DNA of 48,281 nucleotides from Spongiactinospora gelatinilytica (GTDB lineage: Bacteria; Actinomycetota; Actinomycetes; Streptosporangiales; Streptosporangiaceae): the NCBI RefSeq assembly GCF_003236385.1, contig NZ_POUA01000011.1, positions 1 through 48,281 on the forward strand, given 5' to 3'. A program made the position numbers and the translations under genes. Shown piece after piece: positions 7,778 to 17,428 of the stretch; position 1 is the stretch's first letter, and every line of letters begins with the position of its first letter. Under the pieces are notes generated by a model. That model had not been told where the DNA came from, ran no database searches, and was given only the letters and a program-made list of their open reading frames with translations.

Positions 7778-7817
7778 GCGCCACCCGGCCAGGCCACCCA
7801 CCCGCCGAATGCCATTC

Positions 7818-7860
7818 TGTGGACAACCGCCGATCGCGCCACACCGCCACCTGTGGACAA
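7818..7860 (-). promoter_or_regulatory. Two perfect DnaA boxes
   Basis: TTGTCCACA, the actinobacterial consensus DnaA box, occurs twice on the minus strand, at 7818-7826 and 7852-7860, in the same orientation and 34 bp apart. They lie 40-95 bp upstream of the frameshifted gene that starts at 7765/7777. Two boxes could mark DnaA-dependent control or a remnant of a replicon origin; they are too few for a chromosomal oriC. Confidence 0.55.
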
Positions 7861-8297
7861 CCCGCTGCGGCGTCTCATGGGACGGATGACCTCCTGCCGA
7901 GTGGCGCGCTTTCCGGCCGCCGTACCGGCTTCGCGCGGGAGTACCGCTGCCGCAGGGCGCGCAGGGGGAGCAGCCTTGGCTGCGGAAGTTCCACCATGCT
8001 GACGGCCGCACAGGGCTCGCAGAGCGCGGCATCGTCGGGTGCGACCGGAAGCCCAGCAACCGGTGGCTGTGAGGCTCCCATGGACTGAGAGGCCCGCCAA
8101 CCGGAGCACGGCATGGCGACGCACAGGCCATGCTCTGGAGTCCGGTCCGCATGACGCCGGCTACCGCGACCATTCACGACCAGGGTCCTGCCGGCCCCGC
8201 CGCGGCCCTCGCACAGAACCACTAACTCGACGTCGAGCGAGACATGCTCGGATCGCAGGTCACTGACCGCCTGACCGGCTCCGTCGATAATGCCGGA
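7861..8297. other. 437-bp stretch without a supportable gene
   Basis: This lies between the DnaA boxes and the end of the toxin gene. A minus-strand frame around 7900-8060 includes LCEPCAAVSMVELPQPRLLP, slightly protein-like but unrecognised and without a convincing start. No strong hairpin or promoter pair was found. Confidence 0.4.
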
Positions 8298-8651
8298 CTA
8301 CTCCGTGTCCTTGGGGTGCCGAGGCGATGCGTAGATCACCCAGACGGTACGTGTCGTGTCATCGATGGCATAGCGCACTCGCCCGCCATTGGTGACCTCG
8401 AATTCCCATTGCTCCAGGTCCTTGCCATTGTGGCGATGGCTCGCGAGGTCACCGCGTAGGCGATGTTGACGGTCGTGGCCGGCGCCCGAACGAGGATCGA
8501 CGCGCAAAATCTCGAAGCATCGACGCGTGTTCGCCAGCGCATGGCGGCACAGCTCTTCCCGGCCACGGGCTGCGTCGCCGGTGCCGAACCGGACATCCCA
8601 TTCGTCCTCCGGCGGCGGCACTGTTACCCGATCTCCGCGCTTCGGGCTCAC
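8298..8651 (-). CDS. Putative toxin of a type II toxin-antitoxin pair
   Basis: A 117-residue protein, MSPKRGDRVTVPPPEDEWDV and onward, that overlaps the upstream antitoxin gene by GTGA (its GTG start shares bases with the antitoxin TGA). The body has a helix rich in basic and Cys residues (REELCRHALANTRRCFEILR), a basic DRQHRLRG segment and a C-terminal beta hairpin, WEFEVTNGGRVRYAIDDTTR then TVWVIYASPRHPK. The last part resembles the RelE/ParE-superfamily core (RVRY.ID...VW...A...HPK). Position downstream of a Phd-like gene supports a toxin role. From memory, similar pairs are widespread in Streptomyces. mRNA cleavage is inferred only. Confidence 0.7.
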   Translation of the reverse strand: MSPKRGDRVTVPPPEDEWDVRFGTGDAARGREELCRHALANTRRCFEILRVDPRSGAGHDRQHRLRGDLASHRHNGKDLEQWEFEVTNGGRVRYAIDDTTRTVWVIYASPRHPKDTE

Positions 8652-9118
8652 GCCGAGACCTGCACCGGCCCGAAATCGCCACTTGTGGCTTTGCGGGCCT
8701 CGGCGTAACCGGCGGGGTCCGCCTTGATTCTGGCCGTGGACCGCCAGCCCGCGATGACCTCACGGGTCGTGACATCGACATCCAGCTCAGCGGCATCGGA
8801 GAGCGCTTCGACGAGTTCCAGCGTGAAGGCGCGTAGTTCGTCCGAAGACAGGTGGCGAACCCAGGGGAAGACCTCCGGCATGGCTATGACCAGGGCACGC
8901 GCGGTAGGGTCGTGCTTGATCAACGCCAGGAACAGCCGGGACGCGGTCGCCAGCGTCCGGTCGCGTTCCTCTTCGTGGTCTGCTGCGGTCAGGTAGAAGT
9001 CTGGAGCATCCCGATGTGTGACACGAACTCGCCCCAGACGTGCCGCCCGCTCGGCGACCGCGCGCGGATTTCGCGACAAGTCCGAGAAAGTCACTGCGTC
9101 AGCATGGCCGGCACTCAC
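8648..9118 (-). CDS. Phd/YefM-like antitoxin with C-terminal extension
   Basis: A 156-residue protein whose first ~55 residues have the prevent-host-death pattern: VTFSDLSRNPRAVAERAARL then GRVRVTHRDAPDFYLTAADH. Phd antitoxins are usually 70-90 residues; here a helical C-terminal half follows (RLFLALIKHDPTARALVIAM, PEVFPWVRHLSSDELRAFTL, ELVEALSDAAELDVDVTTRE) that probably binds the toxin. GTG 9118 was chosen because a TAGGCT -10 element ends exactly six bases upstream and no Shine-Dalgarno is present, so the mRNA is probably leaderless. A palindrome upstream fits autoregulation. It is translationally coupled to the toxin. Confidence 0.82.
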   Translation of the reverse strand: MSAGHADAVTFSDLSRNPRAVAERAARLGRVRVTHRDAPDFYLTAADHEEERDRTLATASRLFLALIKHDPTARALVIAMPEVFPWVRHLSSDELRAFTLELVEALSDAAELDVDVTTREVIAGWRSTARIKADPAGYAEARKATSGDFGPVQVSA

Positions 9119-9124
9119 CCGGCA

Positions 9125-9148
9125 AGCCTATGTCAGAACACGTTCTGA
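9125..9148 (-). promoter_or_regulatory. Promoter -10 and palindromic operator of the toxin-antitoxin operon
   Basis: The inverted repeat TCAGAAC-AC-GTTCTGA (9133-9148) has perfect 7-bp arms. It is directly followed, in the minus-strand direction, by a TAGGCT -10 hexamer (9125-9130) placed six bases before the GTG start. The palindrome fills the -35/-10 spacer, the usual place for Phd-type autorepression. The -35 region is weak (CAACAT-like). Confidence 0.6.
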
Positions 9149-9207
9149 TGTTGGCCATGCCGGTAAATCCAGCGAAAACGTGCTGCTGGTATAGGCGGCC
9201 CGCCCGG

Positions 9208-9228
9208 GAGGCGCCTACGTGGCGCCTC
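9208..9228 (-). terminator. Hairpin, possible terminator downstream of msrA
   Basis: GAGGCGCC-TACGT-GGCGCCTC forms a perfect 8-bp stem with a 5-base loop. It lies ~175 bp beyond the msrA stop and ~60 bp before the toxin-antitoxin promoter. There is no T-run, which is common for actinobacterial terminators. It could insulate the two units. No gene is evident between 9149 and 9404. Confidence 0.45.
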
Positions 9229-9404
9229 GGCTTCCTGCTCGACGGCGGACGGGGCGCACCTGGGGTCATGGCGCGTCGAGGGAGCGTGGGCGCAGGCCCT
9301 GTGTTGCCGAGCGCGTCGCCACGCGGACGCGCGCATGACCCTTGGGCACGAACCCCGCCGAGCGTCCCCTCACCCCGCTGGAGGCCCGGCGAGAGGGATC
9401 TCGC

Positions 9405-10067
<663 letters not shown>

Positions 10068-10205
10068 CAGGGACCTCCTCATCCGTTGTCGCCCTATCCC
10101 AACCATCCGCGCGTCCCGGTTGTTCCTTGGCGTAAGCAGGACTTAACCATCCCTACAGAACAGCTTATTTGCCCTAATGTCCCGTAAGGAGGGAAACTTG
10201 GCTAC

Positions 10206-11132
10206 ATGCCAGACGAACAGCGTGGAGTCCTCTACGGCGCGACCGCCTATGCCCTGTGGGGAGTGTTCCCGCTCTACTGGCCGCTGCTCGAACCGGCCAG
10301 TTCCCTGGAGATGCTCGCCCACCGGATGGCCTGGTCGCTGATCGCGGTCGTCGGGATTCTCGCGGCCAGGCGGCACTGGTCCTGGGTACGGCCGCTGCTG
10401 CGGCAGCCCGGCCGGCTCGGCCTGCTGGCCCTCGCCGCCGTGCTGATCACCTTCAACTGGGGCACCTACATCTACGCGGTCACCACCGGCCATGTCGTCG
10501 AAAGCGCCCTGGGCTACTTCATCAACCCGCTGGTCAGCGTGATGTTCGGGGTGGTACTGCTGCACGAGCGGCTGCGCCCCGCCCAGTGGGCCGCGGTGGG
10601 CCTCGGCACGGTGGCCGTACTGGTGCTCACCCTCGACTACGGCAGGCTGCCGTGGATCGCGCTGGTCCTGTCGGTGTCCTTCGGCACGTACGGGCTGGTC
10701 AAGAAGATGGCGAACGTCGGCGCGGCCGAGAGCCTGACCGTGGAGTCGCTGCTGCTGTTCTTCCCCGCGCTCGGCTACCTGCTGTTCCTGCAAGGTCAGG
10801 GCGCCGGGACGTTCGTCGGCCACGGCTGGGGGCACACCTGGCTGCTGGCGACCTCAGGCATGGTCACCGTCGTACCGCTGCTGCTGTTCACCGCCGCCGC
10901 CATCCGGGTGCCGCTGACCGTGATCGGGCTGCTGCAGTACATCGCGCCGGTCCTGCAGTTCCTGACCGGCGTGCTGATCGTGCGCGAGACGATGCCCGCG
11001 GAACGCTGGGCGGGGTTCGCCATCGTGTGGGTCGCGCTCGGCGTCTTCACCTGGGACGCGCTGCGCCAGGCGCGGCGCTCGCGGATCGCGGCGCAGGCCG
11101 TACGGCCTCAGCCGGAGCGGGCCACCACGTAG
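10206..11132 (+). CDS. rarD: RarD-type EamA transporter
   Basis: A 308-residue, ten-helix EamA protein of the RarD subfamily. The N-terminus GVLYGATAYALWGVFPLYWP, the segment LITFNWGTYIYAVTTGHVVE SALGYFINPL and the late VPLTVIGLLQYIAPVLQFLT are family hallmarks. RarD proteins are inner-membrane permeases of uncertain substrate (chloramphenicol sensitivity in Pseudomonas). A strong AAGGAGGG lies ~11 bases upstream of the ATG, slightly long spacing. Its last 25 bases overlap the 3' end of the convergent polyprenyl synthase gene. Confidence 0.93.
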   Translation: MPDEQRGVLYGATAYALWGVFPLYWPLLEPASSLEMLAHRMAWSLIAVVGILAARRHWSWVRPLLRQPGRLGLLALAAVLITFNWGTYIYAVTTGHVVESALGYFINPLVSVMFGVVLLHERLRPAQWAAVGLGTVAVLVLTLDYGRLPWIALVLSVSFGTYGLVKKMANVGAAESLTVESLLLFFPALGYLLFLQGQGAGTFVGHGWGHTWLLATSGMVTVVPLLLFTAAAIRVPLTVIGLLQYIAPVLQFLTGVLIVRETMPAERWAGFAIVWVALGVFTWDALRQARRSRIAAQAVRPQPERATT

Positions 11133-12103
11133 TCGCACAGCGACATGAACGCCTCCCGGGCCGGGATGTCCGGCAGCTCGGCCAGATCGGCCCTGGCCCG
11201 GTCGGCCCAGCGGTTCAGCTCTGCTCTGGCCTGGTCCATCGCCCGATGGGCGCGCAGCGCGGTCAGGGCCTCGTCCAGGCGCTCCTCAGGCACCGGGCCG
11301 GACAGCAGCTCACGCAGCGGCGCGTCCGCCGGGTCGTCGGAGGCGAGCACGTACAGCACCGGCAGCGTCCGGATGCCCTCGCGCAGGTCGGTGCCGGGGG
11401 TCTTGCCGCTCTCGGTCGTACTTGCGGCCACGTCGAGCAGGTCGTCGCTGAGCTGCCAGGCGATGCCGATGGCCTCGCAGGCGCGGTCCAGCCGATCGAC
11501 GATCCGCGGCGGGGCCCCGCCGAGCAGCCCGCCGAACCGTCCCGAGGTGGCGATGAGCGAGCCGGTCTTGTCCGCCAGGACCTCGATGTAGTGCTCGATC
11601 GGGTCATCGCCGGGGCGCGGGCCCCTGGTCTCCCTGATCTGGCCCTGGACGAGCCGGGAGAACGTGGTGGCCTGGGTACGGATCAGGTCGTTGCCCAGGT
11701 CGGCCAGCAGGATCGACGCCTGGGCGAACAGGTAGTCGCCGGTGAGGATGGCGATGGTGTTGTCCCAGCGCGCGTTCGCCGAGGCCGAGCCGCGGCGCAT
11801 CCGCGCCTCGTCCATGACGTCGTCGTGGTAGAGCGTGGCCAGGTGGGTCAGCTCGATCACCACCGCGCCGGGCACGACGCCCGCCGCGGCGGCGTTGCCG
11901 AACTGCGCGGCCAGCAGCACGAGCGTCGCCCGGAACCGCTTGCCGCCCGCCTCGATGAGGTGGCGGGACGCCTCCGTGATGAAGGCGTCCTCGCTCTCCA
12001 CGGCGGCGCGTAGCAGCTTTTCCACCTCGGCGAGGCCGCCGGCCATGTCCCGCGCCAGCCGTTCGTCGCCGATGGGCAGGTCCACAACGGGTGGCGCGGC
12101 CAT
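11108..12103 (-). CDS. Polyprenyl diphosphate synthase (menaquinone side chain)
   Basis: A 331-residue trans-prenyltransferase. It has the two Asp-rich motifs, LYHDDVMD (residues ~91-98) and QLSDDLLD (~217-224), with GGKRFR near 53-58 for diphosphate binding and TGDYLFAQAS and KTGSLIATS in between. The residues before the first motif are small (HLATLY), which favours long-chain products. It starts 10 bases after the nuoN stop with its own AAGGGGA, so it is the last gene of the nuo operon. With menG and the menJ-like gene at the other end of that block, a role in making the menaquinone isoprenoid tail is the best inference (mycobacterial GrcC1-like). Confidence 0.92.
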   Translation of the reverse strand: MAAPPVVDLPIGDERLARDMAGGLAEVEKLLRAAVESEDAFITEASRHLIEAGGKRFRATLVLLAAQFGNAAAAGVVPGAVVIELTHLATLYHDDVMDEARMRRGSASANARWDNTIAILTGDYLFAQASILLADLGNDLIRTQATTFSRLVQGQIRETRGPRPGDDPIEHYIEVLADKTGSLIATSGRFGGLLGGAPPRIVDRLDRACEAIGIAWQLSDDLLDVAASTTESGKTPGTDLREGIRTLPVLYVLASDDPADAPLRELLSGPVPEERLDEALTALRAHRAMDQARAELNRWADRARADLAELPDIPAREAFMSLCDYVVARSG

Positions 12104-12113
12104 AGTGATCCCC

Positions 12114-13661
12114 TTAACGAATGAACAATGTCGACGCGGCGTCCTCCGCCAGCCGGAGCACGGGCTCCGGGTAGATCCCGAGCACTACGGTAGCCGCTGC
12201 CGCGATGGCGACCACACCCGCGGTACCAACACTCGGGACGGCGATGGTCGGGCCGTCCGGCGCGGGCTCGCTGAAGAACATCAGCACGATCACCCGGACG
12301 TAGAAGAACGCCGCCACCGCCGAGCTGACCACGCCCACGATGACCAGCGGAACCGCGCCACCGGCGACCGCCGCCGCGAACACCGCGTACTTCCCGAAGA
12401 ACCCCGACGTCAGCGGGATGCCCGCGAACGCCAGCAGGAAGAACGCGAACACGCCCGCGAGCGCGGGCGACCGCTTGCCGAGGCCCGCCCAGCGGGACAG
12501 GTGCCCGGCCTCGCCGCCCGCGTCGCGCACCATGGTGACGACCGCGAACGCGCCCACCGTGGTGATGCCGTAGGCCACCAGGTAGAACAGGATGCCCTTG
12601 AGCGACAGCGCGTTCTGCGCCTCCGCGCCGGTGGCGATCACGCCGGTGAGCAGGAAGCCCGCGTGCGCGATCGAGGAGTAGGCGAGCATCCGCTTGATGT
12701 CGGTCTGGGTGATCGCCAGGACCGCCCCGGCGACCATGGTCAGGATCGCCACGCCCCACATCACCGGACGCCAGTCCCAGTCCAGGTTGCCCAGCGCGAC
12801 CCAGAAGACCCGCAGCACCGCGCCGAACGCGGCGACCAGCGTGCCGGAGGCCATCAGCGCGGTGATCGGGGTGGGCGCGCCCTGGTAGACGTCGGGCTTC
12901 CACGCCTGGAACGGCGCGGCGCCGATCTTGAACAGCAGGCCGACGCCGAGCATGCCCGCGCCGATCAGCAGCAGCGTGTTCTGGCCGCCCACCGCGCCGA
13001 GCGCGTCGCTGATCCCGGCCAGGCTGACCGTGCCGGCGAAGCCGTACACCAGCGCCATGCCGTACAGGAAGAAGGCCGAGGAGAACGCGCCGAGCAGGAA
13101 GTACTTCACCGACGCCTCCTGCGACAGGAGGCGGCGCCTGCGGGCCAGGCCGCACAGCAGGTACAGCGGCAGGGACATGACCTCAAGGGCCACGAACATG
13201 ATCAGCAGGTCGTTGGCCGACGCGAACAGCATCATGCCGCCGATCGCGAACAGCGCCAGCGGGTAGATCTCGGTGTGCGCGCCGCCCGCGGCGATCGCGT
13301 CCTCTTCCTCGGGCGTGCCGGGCACGGCGGCGGCCGAGGCGACGAACTCGTTGTCGTCGTTTATCAGCAGCACGCTGATCACCGCGAGCACCAGGATGAC
13401 GCCCCAGATGAACAGCGCGGGGCCGTCCACCGCGATGGCGCCCTCGGCCGCGGCCTTGGTCGGCACACCCTGCATGACCACCGTGAGCACCAGCGCGAAC
13501 GCGCCCACCAGGCCGAGCAGCGTGACCGGCATCTGGAGCGACTTACGCAGGTAACGCGGGGCGAGCGCCTCGATCAGCACCCCGACGATGGCCGCGCCGA
13601 AGACCAGGAGCAGCGGGCTGAGCTGCCCGTACTCGATCGTCGGCGGTTGGATGCCGTTCAA
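12114..13661 (-). CDS. nuoN: NADH-quinone oxidoreductase subunit N
   Basis: A 515-residue antiporter-like membrane subunit of complex I with about 14 helices. It contains the proton-channel segments SVKYFLLGAFSSAFFLYGMA, LFKIGAAPFQAWKPDVYQGA with the key Lys and PTPITALM, and the discontinuous-helix TQTDIKRMLAYSSIAHAG. The start is TTG at 13661, overlapping the nuoM stop as TTGA; a GGGGG run just upstream acts as ribosome binding site. It is the last Nuo subunit, followed within 10 bases by the prenyl synthase gene. Confidence 0.97.
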   Translation of the reverse strand: MNGIQPPTIEYGQLSPLLLVFGAAIVGVLIEALAPRYLRKSLQMPVTLLGLVGAFALVLTVVMQGVPTKAAAEGAIAVDGPALFIWGVILVLAVISVLLINDDNEFVASAAAVPGTPEEEDAIAAGGAHTEIYPLALFAIGGMMLFASANDLLIMFVALEVMSLPLYLLCGLARRRRLLSQEASVKYFLLGAFSSAFFLYGMALVYGFAGTVSLAGISDALGAVGGQNTLLLIGAGMLGVGLLFKIGAAPFQAWKPDVYQGAPTPITALMASGTLVAAFGAVLRVFWVALGNLDWDWRPVMWGVAILTMVAGAVLAITQTDIKRMLAYSSIAHAGFLLTGVIATGAEAQNALSLKGILFYLVAYGITTVGAFAVVTMVRDAGGEAGHLSRWAGLGKRSPALAGVFAFFLLAFAGIPLTSGFFGKYAVFAAAVAGGAVPLVIVGVVSSAVAAFFYVRVIVLMFFSEPAPDGPTIAVPSVGTAGVVAIAAAATVVLGIYPEPVLRLAEDAASTLFIR

Positions 13662-15217
13662 TTGCCGGCCCCCTTCTCATCTGCCTGGCCTACGCCCGCG
13701 ACGGGCGGCTGGTCCTGCACACCCACGCTGGTCAGCGTGTGCTGCACGGCCGGATTGATCACGTCGAGGACCGGCTTGGGGTAGAAGCCGAGCCCGATGA
13801 TCAGCACCAGCAGCGGGGCGATCACCAGTTTCTCTCGAACGTTGAGGTCCTTCATTCCCGAGACCGACTCGGCGGTGGGCCCGTTGGCGACGCGCTTGTA
13901 CATCCACAGGATGTAGATGGCGGCCAGGATCACGCCGCTGGTGCCGATGATCGCGGACGTGACGAACAGCACCTCATCGCGCTGGTAGGTGCCGATCAGC
14001 ACCATGAACTCACTGACGAACGACGACAGGCCGGGCAGTGCCAGACCGGACAGACCGGACACCAGGAACGCGCCCGCCAGCACCGGCGCGATCTTCTGCA
14101 CACCGCCGTAGTCGTCGATCCTGGCCGAGCCCCTGCGGTAGATCAGGAACCCGGCGATCAGGAACAGCGCGCCCGTGGAGAACCCGTGGTTGACCATGTA
14201 GAGCGTCGCGCCCGCCTGAGCGTTGCTGGTCATCGCGAACACGCCCATGGCGATGAACCCGAAGTGCGAGATCGACGTGTAGGCGATGAGCCGCTTCATG
14301 TCGGTCTGGCCGATGGCCACGATCGCGCCGTAGACGATGCCGATCACCGAAAGAATGATCACCAGCGGGGTGAAGTCCTTCGCCGCCTGCGGGAACAGCT
14401 CCAAGCACAGCCGCAGCATGCCGTACGTGCCGACCTTGTCCAGCACGCCGACCAGCAGCACGGCGGCGCCGGCGGGGGCCTGCGCGGCGGCGTCGGGCAG
14501 CCAGGTGTGGAACGGCCAGAGCGGCGCCTTGATCGCGAAGGCGATGAAGAAGCCGAGGAACAGCCACTTCTGCACGCCCGGGTCGGTGACCGCCCCGATC
14601 AGCTCGGGGAACATGAACGTGTTCTTGCCGGCGGTGACGTACAGCGCGATCACCGCGACCAGCATGAGCAGCCCGCCGAACAGCGAGTACAGCAGGAACT
14701 TGACCGCCGCGTAGGACCGCTGCGCGCCGCCATAAGACCCGATCATGAAGTACATCGGGATCAGCATGGCCTCGAAGAACACGTAGAACAGGAAGACGTC
14801 GGTCGCCGCGAAGACGCCGATCATCATCGCCTCAAGGACCAGCAGCAGCGAGAAGTAGGTCTTCACCGACCGCTTGGGCGGGTTCTCCGCGCCGGTGCCG
14901 TCGGCGTCGTGCCAGGAGGCCAGGATCACGATCGGCACCAGCACGGCGGACAGCGCGATCATCACCAGGGCGATGCCGTCCACGCCGACGCCGAAGTGGA
15001 CACCGAAGGACGGGATCCAGGAGTAGGTCTGCTCGAAGGCGAAGCGCTTGCCGCTCTCCAGCGGGAACTGGAAGGCCATCGCCAGGGTCAGCGCCAAGAC
15101 CACCAGCGACACCGCAAGGGCGAGCTGTTTGGCGGCCTTGTCGCTGCCCTTGGGCAGCGCGGCCACACCGACCGCGCCCAGCACGGGCGCGGCGATCAGT
15201 ATCGGAAGCCAGGGCAT
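13658..15217 (-). CDS. nuoM: NADH-quinone oxidoreductase subunit M
   Basis: A 519-residue proton-pumping subunit. Diagnostic segments are SWIPSFGVHFGVGVDGIALV, DVFLFYVFFEAMLIPMYFMI with the conserved Glu, IAFAIKAPLWPFHTWLPDAA with the Lys and AQAPAGAAVLLVGVLDKVGTYG, and IGQTDMKRLIAYTSISHFGF. ATG 15217 overlaps the nuoL stop as TGATG; a longer upstream frame exists but would run through nuoL. Its stop overlaps the TTG of nuoN. Confidence 0.97.
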   Translation of the reverse strand: MPWLPILIAAPVLGAVGVAALPKGSDKAAKQLALAVSLVVLALTLAMAFQFPLESGKRFAFEQTYSWIPSFGVHFGVGVDGIALVMIALSAVLVPIVILASWHDADGTGAENPPKRSVKTYFSLLLVLEAMMIGVFAATDVFLFYVFFEAMLIPMYFMIGSYGGAQRSYAAVKFLLYSLFGGLLMLVAVIALYVTAGKNTFMFPELIGAVTDPGVQKWLFLGFFIAFAIKAPLWPFHTWLPDAAAQAPAGAAVLLVGVLDKVGTYGMLRLCLELFPQAAKDFTPLVIILSVIGIVYGAIVAIGQTDMKRLIAYTSISHFGFIAMGVFAMTSNAQAGATLYMVNHGFSTGALFLIAGFLIYRRGSARIDDYGGVQKIAPVLAGAFLVSGLSGLALPGLSSFVSEFMVLIGTYQRDEVLFVTSAIIGTSGVILAAIYILWMYKRVANGPTAESVSGMKDLNVREKLVIAPLLVLIIGLGFYPKPVLDVINPAVQHTLTSVGVQDQPPVAGVGQADEKGAGN

Positions 15218-17121
15218 CACAGGTTCCCTACAAGGAGCAGAGCGCCGGCCACCACGGCAGCGCCGAAGAGGATGGACAACGCGTACGATCGGGCGAATCC
15301 GGTCTGAACCCTGCGCAGCCGTCCCGAGGTGCCGCCGATGCCCGCGGCCAGGCCGTTGACCAGGCCGTCCACCCCGCGGTTGTCGAAGAACACGGCGATC
15401 CTGGTGAGCCACTGACCGGGCCGCATGAACAGCGACTCGTTCAGCGCGTCGCCGTACAGGTCACGCCGGGCGAAGGTGGTGAGGAAGGAACCGCGTGGGG
15501 CGGTGACCGGGACGGGGACCCTGCCGTACCGCAGCCAGGCGATGGCCGCGCCGACCGCGACCAGCGCCAGCGTGGCCAGGCCGGGAACGGTGAACGGGTG
15601 GAACGCGGGCACGCCGCCCTCCGGCATGCCGACGGCGGGGCCGAGGAAGGTCATGAACCTCCCGCCCAGAACCAGGTAGCCGCCCAGGAAGATCGATCCG
15701 ATGGACAGCAGGACCAGCGGGATCGTCATCACCGCGGGCGACTCGTGCGGATGCGCGTCGTCGGCCCAGCGCTTCTCCCCGAAGAAGGTCATGAAGACCA
15801 TGCGGGACATGTAGAAGCCGGTCAGCCCGGCGCCGAGGACGGCCAGCCAGCCGAGCACCTCGTTGTGGTGGATCACCGTCTCGATGATCCCGTCCTTGGT
15901 GAAGTATCCGGACAACAGCGGGAAGCCGATGATCGCCAGGTAACCGATGAGGAACGTGTAGAACGTCACCGGCAGCGCCTTGCGCAGCGCGCCGTACCTG
16001 CGCATGTTGACCTCGTCGTTCATGGCGTGCATGACCGACCCGGCGCCCAGGAACAGGTTCGCCTTGAAGAAGCCGTGCGTGATCAGGTGGCCGATGGCGA
16101 AGGCGTAGCCCACCGGGCCGAACGCCGCGCCCAGCATCATGTAGCCGATCTGCGACATCGTCGAGCCGGCCAGGCCCTTCTTGATGTCGTCCTTGGCCAT
16201 ACCGATGATGGCGCCGGCCAGCAGCGTCACCGTGCCGACGATGGCCGCGAACAGCGCGGCGGTGGAACCCTCGGGGAAGAACACGGCGCCGGAGCGGACC
16301 ACCAGGTAGACGCCCGCGGTGACCATGGTCGCCGCGTGGATCAGGGCCGACACCGGGGTCGGGCCCTCCATCGCGTCCAGCAGCCAGGACTGCAGCGGCA
16401 CCTGGGCCGACTTGCCGCACGCGCCGAGGAGCAGCAGCAGGCCGATGGCGGTCAGCACGCCCTGCTCGGGCTTGAGGGTGCTCTCGAAGACGCCCTGGAA
16501 GGTCACGCTGCCGAAGGTCGTCCAGATGGTGAAGATGCCGATCGCCAGGCCGAAGTCACCGACCCGGTTGACGATGAACGCCTTCTGGGCCGCGGTGGCC
16601 GCCGACGGCTTGTACTGCCAGAACCCGATCAGCAGGTAGGAGGCCAGGCCGACGCCCTCCCAGCCGATGTAGAGCCCGACGTAGTTGTGCGAGAGCACCA
16701 GCAGCAGCATCGCCGCGACGAACAGGTTCAGGTAGGAGAAGAACCTGCGCCGTCCGGGGTCGTGCGACATGTAGCCGATCGAGTAGATGTGGATCAGCGA
16801 GCCGACCCCGGTGATCAGCAGGGCGAACGAGATCGACAGCGGGTCGATCAGCAGGCCCATGTCCACGAGGCCGGGGATGAACTCGAAAAGCCCGACCGCC
16901 CTGCGCCGCTCGCCCCCGGGAAGCCCGATCAGCTCGAAGAACGTGACGACGGCCACCACGAACGAGGCCAGCGACATGGCGACGCCGAGCAGATGGCCCC
17001 ACCGGTCGGTTCGGCGTCCGCCCAGCAGCAAAATCGCGGCTCCGAGCAACGGAAGCGCGATCATCAGCCAAGAGGCCCCGATCACTCCCCCGGCGTGCTC
17101 GACGATCTTAGCGGGTTCCAC
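15217..17121 (-). CDS. nuoL: NADH-quinone oxidoreductase subunit L
   Basis: A 634-residue subunit, the largest antiporter-like arm of complex I. It shows the early [20 protein letters not shown], then [20 protein letters not shown] with the conserved Glu, [37 protein letters not shown] (Lys and His of the channel) and [20 protein letters not shown]. The C-terminal region carries the long lateral helix expected for NuoL. The GTG start at 17121 lies 10 bases after the nuoK stop and has GAGG upstream. It ends in a one-base overlap with nuoM. Confidence 0.97.
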   Translation of the reverse strand: MEPAKIVEHAGGVIGASWLMIALPLLGAAILLLGGRRTDRWGHLLGVAMSLASFVVAVVTFFELIGLPGGERRRAVGLFEFIPGLVDMGLLIDPLSISFALLITGVGSLIHIYSIGYMSHDPGRRRFFSYLNLFVAAMLLLVLSHNYVGLYIGWEGVGLASYLLIGFWQYKPSAATAAQKAFIVNRVGDFGLAIGIFTIWTTFGSVTFQGVFESTLKPEQGVLTAIGLLLLLGACGKSAQVPLQSWLLDAMEGPTPVSALIHAATMVTAGVYLVVRSGAVFFPEGSTAALFAAIVGTVTLLAGAIIGMAKDDIKKGLAGSTMSQIGYMMLGAAFGPVGYAFAIGHLITHGFFKANLFLGAGSVMHAMNDEVNMRRYGALRKALPVTFYTFLIGYLAIIGFPLLSGYFTKDGIIETVIHHNEVLGWLAVLGAGLTGFYMSRMVFMTFFGEKRWADDAHPHESPAVMTIPLVLLSIGSIFLGGYLVLGGRFMTFLGPAVGMPEGGVPAFHPFTVPGLATLALVAVGAAIAWLRYGRVPVPVTAPRGSFLTTFARRDLYGDALNESLFMRPGQWLTRIAVFFDNRGVDGLVNGLAAGIGGTSGRLRRVQTGFARSYALSILFGAAVVAGALLLVGNL

Positions 17122-17131
17122 TCGGCACCTC

Positions 17132-17428
17132 TTAGTACTTCAGCAGGTTGGCGTCGTCCACGGACGCGGACCTGCGGGTTCGGAAGATCGTCACGATGAT
17201 CGCCAAGCCGACCACGACCTCGGCCGCCGCCACCACCATCACGAAGAACGCGATGAGCTGGCCGTCGAGGTTGCCGTGCTGCCGCGCGAAGGTGACGAAC
17301 GCGAGGTTGCAGGCGTTGAGCATCAGCTCCACGCACATGAAGATCACGATCGCGTTGCGCCGTACCAGCACGCCGACCGCGCCGATGGCGAACAGCAGGG
17401 CGGACAGCACCAGGTAGTGCGTCGTCAC
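17132..17428 (-). CDS. nuoK: NADH-quinone oxidoreductase subunit K
   Basis: A 98-residue, three-helix subunit. The sequence [27 protein letters not shown] includes the buried Glu pair used in proton transfer, and helix 3 has the second one in [20 protein letters not shown]. The GTG start overlaps the nuoJ TGA as GTGA, so translation is coupled. It is one of the few nuo genes ending in TAA, with a small gap before nuoL. Confidence 0.96.
   Translation of the reverse strand: MTTHYLVLSALLFAIGAVGVLVRRNAIVIFMCVELMLNACNLAFVTFARQHGNLDGQLIAFFVMVVAAAEVVVGLAIIVTIFRTRRSASVDDANLLKY

Noticed and set aside
7818-7860. DnaA boxes as a chromosomal oriC
   Set aside because: There are only two boxes, no A+T-rich unwinding region and no dnaA, dnaN or parAB genes nearby.
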